Positions 16,929-26,332 of a stretch of DNA of 64,000 bases are shown here, piece by piece. Each line of letters begins with the position of its first letter. Position 1 is the first letter of the stretch. The position numbers and the translations under genes were made by a program. The DNA comes from Alphaproteobacteria bacterium (GTDB taxonomy: Bacteria > Pseudomonadota > Alphaproteobacteria > Caulobacterales > Parvularculaceae). The stretch covers positions 1 through 64,000 of the forward strand of contig JAUIMC010000011.1 in assembly GCA_030433215.1 (NCBI GenBank), in the 5' to 3' direction. The notes under the pieces are model-generated. The model saw only the letters and a program-made list of their open reading frames with translations. It did not search any database and was not told where the DNA came from.

Positions 16929-18053
16929 GTGAAGAGCCTGGACAAATATATCCTGCGCCAATGCGTCGTCCCCCTGCTCCTGATCCTCGTGGCGGTGACC
17001 ACCATCGTCTGGATGACCCAGAGCCTTCAGCGCATCGAGATCATTGTCGAGCATGGCCAGGGCTTCGGGGTTTTTCTTTATCTGAGCCTTTTGATCATCC
17101 CGAGCCTGCTTGCGGTGATCATCCCCTTCGCGCTCTTCGGAGCAGTCGTCTACACCCTCTACAGGCTGCATTCCGACAGCGAAATCGCCGTGATGTTCGC
17201 CGCCGGGGTGAGCCGCGCGCGCCTCGCCGCGCCGCTCTTCGCCATCACGGCCCTGGCGGCGCTGACGACGCTCTATGTAAATGTCGACCTGATGCCGCGC
17301 ACCTATCGCGTGATGAAGCAACAAGTCGCCAATATCCGCGCCGACTTCGCCAGCTCTCTCCTCAGAAGCGGTGAATTCGTCGACGCCGGCGACGGCTTCA
17401 CGGTCTATGTCGATGAGGTCCGCCCGGGCGGACAGCTTCTCGGGCTGTTGATCAATGACTACCGCAACGCCGAGGACCGCACCACCTATCTGGCGGAGCG
17501 CGCCATCATCCAGGAGACCTCGGCGGGGCCGCTCCTGCGGCTAAACAATGGCAGCCGGCAAAGCATCGCCGACTATACGGGCGATGTGGAGATCATCCGC
17601 TTCGATGACTGGGCGATCAACCTGTCTATGCTTCAGAGCGGGGCCGGCGAATTGCAGCTTGAAATGACCGAACGCTATCTTGGCGAGCTTTTGAACCCCG
17701 ACATGTCCGAGCCATATGACCGCGCCAATGCAACAAAGCTCATTGCGGAGGGCCATTCCCGCCTCGTCTCGCCGGTTTACGCCTTCGCCTATGTCTTTAT
17801 CGGGCTTTATGCGCTGATCGGCGGCGCCTATACGCGGCGCAGCTATTTCATGCGCGTCGCCCTCGCCGGGGCCAGCATCTTCGCCTTGCGCGTAATCGGC
17901 TATGTGGCGCAGGGCGCGGCCGGCGAAACCGGCGCCTACTGGATGGTCTACGCCCCGCCCGTGGCGGCGGCCGGCGCCGCGGCCTTCCTTCTCTTCGTCC
18001 CGCCCCCCACCGGCCAGCCTCTGGGCCGGCGCTTCGCCAAGGAAGCCTCCTGA
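16929..18053 (+). CDS. lptF: LPS export ABC transporter permease LptF
   Basis: This 374-residue inner-membrane protein has the LptF/LptG layout: three N-terminal helices (about 12-120), a periplasmic beta-jellyroll domain (about 130-270) and three C-terminal helices (about 275-360). The N-terminal segment YILRQCVVPLLLILV is typical. With LptG and LptB it extracts lipopolysaccharide from the inner membrane. The start codon is GTG. It opens an operon with lptG, whose ATG overlaps its stop by one base. Confidence 0.93.
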   Translation: MKSLDKYILRQCVVPLLLILVAVTTIVWMTQSLQRIEIIVEHGQGFGVFLYLSLLIIPSLLAVIIPFALFGAVVYTLYRLHSDSEIAVMFAAGVSRARLAAPLFAITALAALTTLYVNVDLMPRTYRVMKQQVANIRADFASSLLRSGEFVDAGDGFTVYVDEVRPGGQLLGLLINDYRNAEDRTTYLAERAIIQETSAGPLLRLNNGSRQSIADYTGDVEIIRFDDWAINLSMLQSGAGELQLEMTERYLGELLNPDMSEPYDRANATKLIAEGHSRLVSPVYAFAYVFIGLYALIGGAYTRRSYFMRVALAGASIFALRVIGYVAQGAAGETGAYWMVYAPPVAAAGAAAFLLFVPPPTGQPLGRRFAKEAS

Positions 18054-19147
18054 TGCCTCCGGGGACGCTTTTCCGCTATATCGCCGGGCGCACGCTGACC
18101 GCCATAGGCGCTCTTTTCGCGATTTTGTCGGCGCTGGTGCTGCTGGTCGATTTCATCGAAAATCTGCGCTTCGCCTCGAAAGTGCCCGACGGCGGGTTCG
18201 CCATGGCGGCGAGCATGACATTCCTGCGGGCGCCTTCGCTGACGCAACTGCTCATCCCTTTCGTGTTCCTGTTCGCCTCGATCTGGATGTTCTTTCAGTT
18301 GAACAAACGCTCGGAAATTTCCGTCATGCGCTCGGCGGGGCTGTCGGTATGGCGTCTTCTCGCCCCGGCCGCGCTGATCGCCGCGCTATCGGGCGTCGTC
18401 ATCATCACCACGCTCGACCCGCTCTCCTCCAATCTCTACGCCCAGGCCGAAAGCCTCAAACAGCGCAAACAGGACAGCGAGCATAATCTGGTGCAGATTT
18501 TCGGCGACGGCATCTGGCTGCGCCAGCGCAACGCTGACGGCCAGCTGATTATCAATGCGTCCAATTACGACGACGAACGCGCCGCCCTGGAAAGAGTGAC
18601 GCTCTGGCGGTTCAACACCGAGAGCGAGCTGCTGGAGCGGATCGACGCGGCCGAAGCGTTCCTGTCCGGGCGCACGCTGGAGCTCCACGATGCAAGCCTG
18701 CGCTCGCCGGAAAGCGAGCAAAGCACCTATACCCCGATCTACGCCGTGCGCACCTCGCTCAGCGCCGCAAACTTGCGCGAACGCGTCGCGCCCCCGGAAA
18801 CGCTCTCGATCTGGCAGCTGCCGCGCTTCATCCTGCTCGCCGAAGCGGCGGGGCTTCCCACCGTCAGATACAATATGCGCTTCCACGATCTTTGTTCGAC
18901 GCCGTTGAAACTGCTGGCCATGGTGCTGATCGCCGCCGCCTGCTCCATGCGGCCCGTGCGGTCCGGGGGGGCGATGCGGCTCGGGATCGTCTCGGTGGGC
19001 GCCGGTTTCGCCCTTTATATTCTGTCGGAGGTGTCCGCGGCCATGGGCGAATCAGGCTTTGCGCCGGAAGCGCTGGCCGCCTGGATCCCGGCGCTGGTGG
19101 CGAGCCTGGCCGCCGTGACGGCGCTTCTCCATTATGAAGACGGGTAG
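18053..19147 (+). CDS. lptG: LPS export ABC transporter permease LptG
   Basis: This 364-residue protein has the same six-helix plus periplasmic domain plan as LptF, starting YIAGRTLTAIGALFAILSAL and containing MRSAGLSVWRLL, the coupling-helix region that contacts LptB. The start overlaps the lptF stop (TGATG), giving translational coupling. No lptB or lptC is in the window. The pair forms the permease of the LptBFGC exporter. Confidence 0.93.
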   Translation: MPPGTLFRYIAGRTLTAIGALFAILSALVLLVDFIENLRFASKVPDGGFAMAASMTFLRAPSLTQLLIPFVFLFASIWMFFQLNKRSEISVMRSAGLSVWRLLAPAALIAALSGVVIITTLDPLSSNLYAQAESLKQRKQDSEHNLVQIFGDGIWLRQRNADGQLIINASNYDDERAALERVTLWRFNTESELLERIDAAEAFLSGRTLELHDASLRSPESEQSTYTPIYAVRTSLSAANLRERVAPPETLSIWQLPRFILLAEAAGLPTVRYNMRFHDLCSTPLKLLAMVLIAAACSMRPVRSGGAMRLGIVSVGAGFALYILSEVSAAMGESGFAPEALAAWIPALVASLAAVTALLHYEDG

Positions 19148-19214
19148 TCTCCGCCGCCCGCCTTGTCTGGACCTCGCTGACGGCCTCATATAACCCTAGC
19201 CCATTACCAACCGC

Positions 19215-21518
19215 ATGATTCGCGCCGCGAAGGGCCCTTCTCCCGTGTCGACCTGTACCCGCCTTATTGCGCGCCTGCTGATGACCACGGTGCTGGCGGG
19301 CGCGGCCGGCGGCCTGGGTCCGGCCGCCCTTGCGCAAGACAGCGCGCCGGCCGGCGCGGCCGCCGACGAGGACCAGCCCGAGCAGGTCCTTTTCGAGGCG
19401 GACAGCGTCACGCGCGAATATGAAGACGGCCCGATCGTCGCCGAGGGCGACGTCAAAGCCTATTTCGGCGAACGCTATCTGCGCGCCGACAAACTGATCT
19501 ACAACCCCGCCACCGACATCGTCATCGCCGAAGGCAATGTCTCGATCACCGACGTCAACATGGAAACCGCCTTCGCGGGCCGGGTCGAGCTTTCCGGCGA
19601 TTTGCGAGACGGCGTCGCGGAGAACTTCAGCGCCCTCCTCGAGGATAATGCGCGTCTCGCCGCCGACAGCGCCATTCAGGAGCGCGGAGCCAAAACGCGG
19701 CTGAGCCGCGCGGTCTATACGTCCTGCAATGTCTGCGACGACGACGGCGATCCGAAGACCCCGACCTGGCGGATCAAGTCGCTGCGCGTAACACGGGACA
19801 AGGAGCGCAAGGTCGTGCGCTTCAACCACGCGTTCCTCGAGATCAAAGGCGTGCCGATCGTCTATGCGCCCTATCTACAGGTGCCGGACCCGTCGGTGGA
19901 GCGCCAGTCGGGATTCCTGCCGCCCGATATCGGCATTTCCAGCCGCCTCGGCTTCAATATCGAACTGCCTTACTATCTTGCGATCTCGAACCATCAGGAC
20001 GCGACCTTCTTTCCGAAATTCACCGCGGAGGACGGCGTCTTGTGGCAAGGCGAATGGCGCCGCCGGGGCCGCGACGGCTATCACGTCCTGAGCGGCGGCG
20101 TGATCGACTACGACAATCAGAACGAGCAGGAAGAAGACGTGCCCGGCGTGCGCTGGCACATGTTCGGGCGAGGCTATCGCAATTTCGGCGACGACTGGCG
20201 CGTCAGCTACGATATCGAACGGATTTCCGACAAGGACTATCTGCGCCAGTATGACGTCGAGCGCCGGGGCGAACTCAGGCAGGAGCTCGACCGCGCAAAA
20301 ACCAATCAGCTGCGCTCAAACGCCCGCGTCGCATGGACGCCCGGCAATTCGCGCCTCATCATGGACACCTATCTGTTCCAGGGACTGCGGGCGAGCGACG
20401 ATTCCGACACCATCCCTTACGTGTTGCCGCTGATCGATTTCCAGCACCGGTTCGATTCGAAGGTCGCCGGCGGCAAGGCGGCGATAAAGGCCAACATGGC
20501 CTCGCTTTTCCGCACCGAAGGGATCGACTCACAGCGCCTCACCCTGTCCGCCGAATGGGAGCGCGACATCATCACCAGAGGCGGGCATCGCTTCAATATT
20601 TTCGCCAAGGCGCGCGGCGACATCTTCAATTATCGCGATCTCGATCTCGGCACCGAGGTCTGCACCAATCCGGCAAGCCTGTGCGCCGACGGGTTCCCGG
20701 GCTTTTCAACCGATGAAACGAACGACGTCACGGCGCGCTTCGCCCCGACGGCGGGGCTTGAATGGTCCTATCCGCTGACCCGGACGGTCGGCGATACGCG
20801 GCTTTTCATCGAACCGCGCGTGCAGGTTCTCGCCAGTATGGAAAACCGCAACCATGCGGACATCATCAACGAGGATTCCCAAAGCATCGAGTTCGACTAT
20901 GCGGGGCTCTTCGACTTCAACAAGGCGACCGGCTATGACGCTTTCGAGGACGGACAGCGGGTAAACGCCGGCGTCACCGCATCCGCCGTCTTTCCCAACG
21001 GCATTTCCATCGAAGGCTCGATCGGGCAGCAGTTCCGCCTGCAGGAGACCAACGCCTTCGATACGTCTTCCGGCCTCGGAGAAAAACGGTCCGACATTGT
21101 CGGCTCGCTCAATGTGCGGCTCGGCAGCCGGGTCGGCATCGAGAACCGTTTCCGGCTCGACAACGACACTGGCGGCATCCAGCGCGCCGAATCCATCGCC
21201 TTTTATACCGACAGCCGTTTCCGGGCGAATGTCAGCTATGTGCGTCTCAATGAAGAGAACGTCGCCAACAATCTGGTGCGGCGCGAAGAGCTGACCGCGC
21301 GCGGCACGGTGAAACTCACCGACCACTGGTCCGTGGGCGGCGCCTGGCGGCTGGACCTGGAACGCGACCGCACCATCCGGCAGGATTTCACGGTCGGCTA
21401 TGAGGACGAATGCTCCACTTTCGGCGTCACCTATCGCCGGGACCGCACCCGCACCAGCAATCTCCAGCCCGACAACGCCATCCTCCTCACCTTCACCCTG
21501 AAATCCCTGGTCGAGTGA
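19215..21518 (+). CDS. lptD: LPS assembly protein LptD
   Basis: This 767-residue outer-membrane protein has a signal peptide ending near AALAQ (about 41), an OstA-like beta-taco domain (about 58-170, EADSVTREYEDGPIVAEGDV...RADKLIYN) and a C-terminal beta-barrel (about 230-767). The cysteine pair in SCNVCDDDG near residues 172-175 may play the disulfide role. LptD with LptE inserts LPS in the outer leaflet. No good ribosome-binding site precedes the ATG at 19215; an internal ATG 22 codons on would leave a very short signal peptide, so the first is kept. Confidence 0.93.
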   Translation: MIRAAKGPSPVSTCTRLIARLLMTTVLAGAAGGLGPAALAQDSAPAGAAADEDQPEQVLFEADSVTREYEDGPIVAEGDVKAYFGERYLRADKLIYNPATDIVIAEGNVSITDVNMETAFAGRVELSGDLRDGVAENFSALLEDNARLAADSAIQERGAKTRLSRAVYTSCNVCDDDGDPKTPTWRIKSLRVTRDKERKVVRFNHAFLEIKGVPIVYAPYLQVPDPSVERQSGFLPPDIGISSRLGFNIELPYYLAISNHQDATFFPKFTAEDGVLWQGEWRRRGRDGYHVLSGGVIDYDNQNEQEEDVPGVRWHMFGRGYRNFGDDWRVSYDIERISDKDYLRQYDVERRGELRQELDRAKTNQLRSNARVAWTPGNSRLIMDTYLFQGLRASDDSDTIPYVLPLIDFQHRFDSKVAGGKAAIKANMASLFRTEGIDSQRLTLSAEWERDIITRGGHRFNIFAKARGDIFNYRDLDLGTEVCTNPASLCADGFPGFSTDETNDVTARFAPTAGLEWSYPLTRTVGDTRLFIEPRVQVLASMENRNHADIINEDSQSIEFDYAGLFDFNKATGYDAFEDGQRVNAGVTASAVFPNGISIEGSIGQQFRLQETNAFDTSSGLGEKRSDIVGSLNVRLGSRVGIENRFRLDNDTGGIQRAESIAFYTDSRFRANVSYVRLNEENVANNLVRREELTARGTVKLTDHWSVGGAWRLDLERDRTIRQDFTVGYEDECSTFGVTYRRDRTRTSNLQPDNAILLTFTLKSLVE

Positions 21519-21597
21519 GCGCTTGCACGGCTGGCAATTCCGTCTATTTTCCCCCTTTGCGGGGCGTGGCGGCTAGAGACAGGAAAAACCCGATCAC

Positions 21598-22917
21598 ATG
21601 CGATTTTCCCTAATTAGTACAGTAGCTTGCACTCTTTTGGCTTGCCTTTCGACGGCCGCCGCACAGCAGGAAATATCGCCGGACGGCCTGACCAGCGAGG
21701 AAGTCATCGCGCGCTCCGGCGTGCCTTCGAGCGCGGTCGCCGCCGTGGTTAACGACGCCGTGGTCACCACTTTCGACGTGCGCCAGCGCGTCAAGCTGAT
21801 GCTGATCTCCGCAGGGGGGCAGATCCCGCAGGAAGCGCTGCCCCAGGTTCAGGCGCAAGCGCTGCGCGACCTGATTGAAGAGCGCCTGAAGCTCCAGGAG
21901 ACCGAAGAATTCGACATGGAGATCAGCGAAGCTGAAATCATGGAGGAACTCTCCTTGATGGCGGGGCAGTCTAATCTGAGCCCCGAACAGCTGATCGAAA
22001 CGCTGGAAAGCGCGGGCATCTCCGTCAATTCGCTGAAACAGCAGATCGAAGCGCAGATCGCCTGGCCGCAACTGGTGCAGGGGCGCTATCGCGATCGCGT
22101 GCGCGTCAACGAAGACGAAATCGAAAACACGCTCGAGCGCATGCGCGAGGACGCCAGCAAGGAGCAGTTCCTCGTTTCGGAAATCTGCATTCCCGTCGAC
22201 AACCCGTCGCAGGCCCAGCAATATTATCAGGGCGCCATGCAGCTCATCGAACAGATGCGCCGCGGCGTTCCTTTCGCCGTCGTCGCGCAGCAGTTTTCCG
22301 CCTGCACCACCGCCGCCGTGGGCGGCGATCTCGGCTGGGTGCGCTCCGGCGAACTTCCCGAAGAGCTCGACACCGCCATCCGCGAACTGCCGGCCGGCTC
22401 CGTCACCAACCCGATCCCGTCGGAAGGCGCGTTCATGATCCTCGCGGTTCGGGATAAACGGCCCGCTGTGGTGAAAGGCGAACCGAGCTTCACCCTCGCC
22501 TATGCATCCGCCGATGAATCCCTCGGCAATGCGTCGGCTCATGCGGCGCTGGAAAACATCAAGTCGGCGGAAGTCTGTTCCGGCCGCGCCTTGCGCATCG
22601 ATCTCGGTCCGGGCGTCGGTTACAGCCTCTTGGAAAATGTGACCCTCGACCAGATCGACGAACGCTTCCGCACCTTTGTCGAAGACCTTGACCGCGAAGA
22701 ACAGTCGATCGTCATCGAGGCGGACGGCGCCTATCATTCCGCTTATGTTTGCGACAAGGACGAAGGACTTGGCCTGCCGTCCCGGGACGCCATCGAAAAC
22801 CGGATCTATTCGCGCCAGCTTGGGCGGATCAGCCAGCAATATCTGCGCGATATCGAGCGCGAATCCATGGTCGACATCCGCATCAACCCCGCTCAGCAGC
22901 AACAGAACAACGGGTAA
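21598..22917 (+). CDS. surA: SurA-like periplasmic peptidylprolyl isomerase
   Basis: This 439-residue protein has a signal peptide (cleavage near AAAQQ, about 22-24), a SurA N-terminal chaperone domain (AAVVNDAVVTTFDVRQRVKL) and a parvulin PPIase region (about 170-285, with GGDLGWVRSGELPEEL). A second, degenerate parvulin-like region follows. SurA escorts outer-membrane proteins such as LptD, and its place between lptD and pdxA is conserved. It starts 79 bases after lptD and probably belongs to the same transcript. Confidence 0.9.
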   Translation: MRFSLISTVACTLLACLSTAAAQQEISPDGLTSEEVIARSGVPSSAVAAVVNDAVVTTFDVRQRVKLMLISAGGQIPQEALPQVQAQALRDLIEERLKLQETEEFDMEISEAEIMEELSLMAGQSNLSPEQLIETLESAGISVNSLKQQIEAQIAWPQLVQGRYRDRVRVNEDEIENTLERMREDASKEQFLVSEICIPVDNPSQAQQYYQGAMQLIEQMRRGVPFAVVAQQFSACTTAAVGGDLGWVRSGELPEELDTAIRELPAGSVTNPIPSEGAFMILAVRDKRPAVVKGEPSFTLAYASADESLGNASAHAALENIKSAEVCSGRALRIDLGPGVGYSLLENVTLDQIDERFRTFVEDLDREEQSIVIEADGAYHSAYVCDKDEGLGLPSRDAIENRIYSRQLGRISQQYLRDIERESMVDIRINPAQQQQNNG

Positions 22918-22924
22918 CTTCGCG

Positions 22925-23944
22925 ATGACGGCGATCCCCGCCCCGGCTCCCCTGGCCTTGACCATGGGCGAGCCCGGCGGCGTCGGCCCGGAAATCTCGC
23001 TCGCCGCGTGGCGGACCTTGCGCGCCGGAGGCCCGGTTTTCTTTCTCATCGCAGATCCCGCGCTGTTCGAGGCTGGAAGCATCCAAGAGATCGAAAGCCC
23101 CGGCGAAGCAGCCGCGGTCTTCCCCTCCGCGCTGCCGGTCATGGCGCTTAACGCCAAGGTCGAGGCGAAAACCGGCGAGGCGTCGCCGGCCACTGCGCCG
23201 GCGGTGATCGAAAGCATCGAACGCGCCGTCGCTTTCGCGCTCTCCGGCGACGCCTCGGGCGTCGTCACCAACCCGATCCAGAAATCCTCGCTGATGGCGG
23301 CGGGCTTCAAATTTCCGGGGCACACGGAATTTCTCGCTGACCTGACGGCGGCGGCGGCACTGCCCGAGGGGCGGACGCGCGGGCCGGTCATGATGCTCGC
23401 CGGACCGGACTTGAAAACCGTCCCTGTCACCATTCACCAGTCCGTGGTGTCGGCGGCGAATTTCCTGACCGCGCAACTGATCGAACAGACCGCCCATGTC
23501 GCGGCGGAAGCCTTGCGCCATGATTTCGGCGTCGAGAAACCCCGCATCGCCGTTTCTGGCCTCAATCCCCATGCCGGCGAAGGCGGCGCCATCGGCCGGG
23601 AAGACGAGACGATCATCGCGCCCGCCATCGCCGCGCTGAACGCCGCCGGGATTGACGCGCGCGGCCCCCTGCCCGCCGACACCATGTTCCACGCCGAAGC
23701 GCGCGAAACCTATGATGCGGCGCTGTGCATGCTGCATGACCAAGCGCTGATCCCGGCGAAGACCCTCGCTTTCCACGAGGCGGTGAACGTCACGCTGGGC
23801 CTCCCGGTGGTTCGCACCTCGCCCGATCACGGCACTGCGCTCGACATTGCAGGGCAAGGCAAGGCGCGCGCCGACAGCCTTGTCGCCGCCATTCGCCTCG
23901 CCGCCGCGATGGCAAAAAAACGGACGGAGACCCGCGCCGCATGA
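22925..23944 (+). CDS. pdxA: 4-hydroxythreonine-4-phosphate dehydrogenase
   Basis: This 339-residue enzyme belongs to the DXP-dependent pyridoxal 5'-phosphate pathway, oxidising 4-phosphohydroxy-L-threonine. Family segments are GEPGGVGPEI near the N-terminus, GHTEFLADL, GLNPHAGEGG (metal ligand His) and YDAALCMLHDQALIPAKTL. It starts seven bases after the surA stop; an upstream in-frame extension overlapping surA is rejected. Its last codons overlap the rsmA start by four bases. Confidence 0.94.
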   Translation: MTAIPAPAPLALTMGEPGGVGPEISLAAWRTLRAGGPVFFLIADPALFEAGSIQEIESPGEAAAVFPSALPVMALNAKVEAKTGEASPATAPAVIESIERAVAFALSGDASGVVTNPIQKSSLMAAGFKFPGHTEFLADLTAAAALPEGRTRGPVMMLAGPDLKTVPVTIHQSVVSAANFLTAQLIEQTAHVAAEALRHDFGVEKPRIAVSGLNPHAGEGGAIGREDETIIAPAIAALNAAGIDARGPLPADTMFHAEARETYDAALCMLHDQALIPAKTLAFHEAVNVTLGLPVVRTSPDHGTALDIAGQGKARADSLVAAIRLAAAMAKKRTETRAA

Positions 23945-24777
23945 GCGAGCTCCCTCCTTTACGCGACGTGATCGAGCAATACGGTCTTGGCGCGAAAAAA
24001 TCCCTCGGCCAGCATTTCCTTCTCGACCTCAACATGACGCGCAAGATCGCGCGCGCCGCGCATGTGGGCGAAGGCGACACGGCCCTTGAAATCGGACCGG
24101 GGCCCGGCGGCCTGACCCGCGCGCTTCTGGAAACCGGCGCCCATGTCATCGCCATCGAACGCGACCATCGCTGCATCGAGGCGCTTGGCGATGTGGCCGC
24201 GGCTTTCGATAACCGCCTTCAGGTAATTGAAGCCGACGCGCTCGCGGCCGACGAGCCTGCGCTTGTCGGGACCCGCGCGCCGGTCAAGATCGTCGCCAAC
24301 CTGCCCTACAACATCTCGACCGAACTCCTGATCAAATGGCTGAAGGCCGGATCGGCGCTGTGGTCGGTTATGGCGCTGATGTTCCAAAGGGAAGTCGCCG
24401 ACCGCATTCTCGCCGCGCCCGGCTCCAAAGCCTATGGAAGATTGTCGGTCATGGCGCAGGCGGCGTCTCTTCCCTCGCGCGCCTTCAACCTGCCGGCGCG
24501 CGCGTTCACGCCGCCGCCGAAAGTCGAGTCCACGGTTGTCCTGTTCGAACCGGCGGCGAAGCCTTTCGCGCATATCGCATCGCTCGAAAAGGTAACGCAG
24601 GCCGCTTTTTCCCAGCGGCGCAAGATGCTGCGCTCCAGCCTGAAATCCGTTTTTGGCGACGGTCTCGCCGCGGCGCTGGAACAGGCGGGCGTCAAGGAAA
24701 CCCAGCGCGCCGAAGAGCTGAGCGTCGCGCAGTTCAAAACCCTGGCCGAAATCCTGTCGGAGAAAACCGCCGTTTAG
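23941..24777 (+). CDS. rsmA: 16S rRNA (adenine1518/1519-N6)-dimethyltransferase
   Basis: This 278-residue Rossmann methyltransferase is RsmA/KsgA. It has GLGAKKSLGQHFL at the N-terminus, the SAM-binding motif EIGPGPGGLT (50-59) and the catalytic motif NLPYNIS starting at Asn120. It dimethylates two adenines in helix 45 of 16S rRNA late in 30S assembly. The start overlaps the pdxA stop (ATGA). The stop overlaps that of the convergent thioesterase gene. Confidence 0.95.
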   Translation: MSELPPLRDVIEQYGLGAKKSLGQHFLLDLNMTRKIARAAHVGEGDTALEIGPGPGGLTRALLETGAHVIAIERDHRCIEALGDVAAAFDNRLQVIEADALAADEPALVGTRAPVKIVANLPYNISTELLIKWLKAGSALWSVMALMFQREVADRILAAPGSKAYGRLSVMAQAASLPSRAFNLPARAFTPPPKVESTVVLFEPAAKPFAHIASLEKVTQAAFSQRRKMLRSSLKSVFGDGLAAALEQAGVKETQRAEELSVAQFKTLAEILSEKTAV

Positions 24778-25193
24778 CCCTCTTTCGCGGGCCGGATCAT
24801 CTGGGTCTGCGTCACCACGGCGGCGAGCTTTCCATCCTGGCGAAAAAGCTCGGTCTTCCAGACCTGCAAGGTGCGCCCGAGATGCACCGGCGTCGTCACG
24901 GCCTTCGCCGTCTCGCCTTGCGGAACGGCGCGCAGGAAATTCGTCTTGCTTTCGACCGTCGTCGTCGCCGATCCCGGCGGCATGTTCATGAAGGCGCCGA
25001 TGCCGCCCATATTGTCGGCCATCGCCATGATCGCCCCGCCATGCAAGGTCGCGGGTATGGAGCAATGATCCGCCGTCACCGCAAGCTCGCCTTCGAGGCG
25101 GTCCTTGGTGACCAGGGTCATCTTCACGCCCATCATCTTCGCGAAGGGCGTGTTGTTTTCGTTGAAGGCGGCGGCAAGGTTTTCTTCACTCAT
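24774..25193 (-). CDS. PaaI family thioesterase (hotdog fold)
   Basis: This 139-residue hotdog-fold protein has the family signature LHGGAIMAMADNMGGIGAF, with the catalytic-type Asp/Asn on the central helix, and ESKTNFLRAVPQGETAKAV. Such enzymes hydrolyse acyl- or aryl-CoA thioesters. The ATG at 25193 is chosen because it lies four bases after the cupin gene stop and gives a normal family length; the upstream in-frame extension would run inside the cupin gene. Substrate unknown. Confidence 0.87.
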   Translation of the reverse strand: MSEENLAAAFNENNTPFAKMMGVKMTLVTKDRLEGELAVTADHCSIPATLHGGAIMAMADNMGGIGAFMNMPPGSATTTVESKTNFLRAVPQGETAKAVTTPVHLGRTLQVWKTELFRQDGKLAAVVTQTQMIRPAKEG

Positions 25194-25197
25194 GGCG

Positions 25198-25734
25198 CTA
25201 TTCGGCGTGAAGCAGAACCGCGACAAGCAATGCGGTTTCGGCGCCCTTGTTGACCCAGCCGTGATTGGTCGCCCGCTGGATGACGACGTCGCCGGGTTTG
25301 AGGGCCGTCGCCTCGCCGTCATCGAGCAAGAGATCGACCTCGCCCTTGACGAGAATGATGACGTCGAGCGAGGCGGTCTTGTGCATCATCGGATGGCGCG
25401 CCGTATCGACCCGGCAATGGGCGGCGCCCACCGCATTGAAGGCGAAAGCCGCAGCCGCATCGAGTTCTTCCGCCGATTTCGATTTGTCTTCCGGCGCCAC
25501 CGTGAACCAGCGCACCTTGACCGAACCGGCATCGGGTTCGAGTTTCAGATCGGCGTCCGCGAGTTTGTCGGTCGCATCGAGAAGCTTGCCGGCTTCGAGC
25601 TCCGCCGACCAGATTTCCGCAAGCCCCGCCTCTTCCACGGCGATCAGTTTCGCCGCCGCGCCGTCGATTAAAACGCGCGAGCGGCCGTCCTTGTTGTTGT
25701 CGGTGATAACACGGCGCAGCGACTGCCAGTCCAT
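25198..25734 (-). CDS. cupin domain-containing protein
   Basis: This 178-residue protein has a C-terminal cupin_2 barrel (about 95-175): RHPMMHKTASLDVIILVKGEVDLLLDDGE and LKPGDVVIQRATNHGWVNKG. His, His, Asp and His in these segments could bind a metal, although the first motif is not the standard HxH. The N-terminal third (about 1-95) includes RRVITDNNKDGRSRVLIDG, seen in small cupins next to acyl-CoA genes as I recall. It is followed four bases later by the thioesterase gene and preceded by a lipoprotein gene. Confidence 0.82.
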   Translation of the reverse strand: MDWQSLRRVITDNNKDGRSRVLIDGAAAKLIAVEEAGLAEIWSAELEAGKLLDATDKLADADLKLEPDAGSVKVRWFTVAPEDKSKSAEELDAAAAFAFNAVGAAHCRVDTARHPMMHKTASLDVIILVKGEVDLLLDDGEATALKPGDVVIQRATNHGWVNKGAETALLVAVLLHAE

Positions 25735-25739
25735 GCGCC

Positions 25740-26228
25740 CTACTCCGCGACCGGCGCAATGCTCGCGACAACCTCGCGCGCGTCGAAATAGTCTCCGTCT
25801 TCCGGCGGCGCGCCGCTGCCCATCAGCACTTCAAGGCGCACGGTGAAATAATCGCGCGCCCCGATGGTGCCGAGATCGCCGCCCACGCCAACGCCGACGC
25901 CGCTCGACCGCCCGTAAGAGCCGCCGCCGCCGCCCGCCCCGATGCCGACGCCGCCGCGCTGTTCGCCGGAGATCGCGCGGCCGACAACACGGAACCAGTC
26001 ATAACCGTTTTCGAGCGCTACTTCGGCGGCGCGCAGGCGCGCGTAATCCTCAACCATTTCCGGGGGCATGTCGCCCGAGCCGCCATAAACGATCCGGTAT
26101 CGGTCGGATTCGATGCGCGTTTCTTCATAGCCGAAGCCTTTTGAGTCGGCGGGACCGTAAGTCGCCGGTCCGACGCTGGCGCAGGCGGCGATGGAAAGCG
26201 CGGCGGCGAAAGCCAGAACATGTTTCAT
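25740..26228 (-). CDS. CC0125/CC1285-type lipoprotein
   Basis: This 162-residue protein has a lipoprotein-like signal (LSIAACAS, Cys16) and the segment YRIVYGGSGDMPPEMVEDYARLRAAEV followed by GYDWFRVV, which I recall as the hallmark of the CC0125/CC1285 lipoprotein family. A long Gly/Ser-rich linker (about 95-120) separates it from a C-terminal strand region. Function unknown. It lies six bases before the cupin gene on the same strand. Confidence 0.75.
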   Translation of the reverse strand: MKHVLAFAAALSIAACASVGPATYGPADSKGFGYEETRIESDRYRIVYGGSGDMPPEMVEDYARLRAAEVALENGYDWFRVVGRAISGEQRGGVGIGAGGGGGSYGRSSGVGVGVGGDLGTIGARDYFTVRLEVLMGSGAPPEDGDYFDAREVVASIAPVAE

Positions 26229-26332
26229 GGAACGAAGCCTCCGGTGTTTTTTTGCAGGCTAGCACCGCCCGCTCCGGCGCGCAAAATCAGGGGCCCCGGG
26301 CGCCTGGAAACGCCCGATCGGTAAACTTGTCT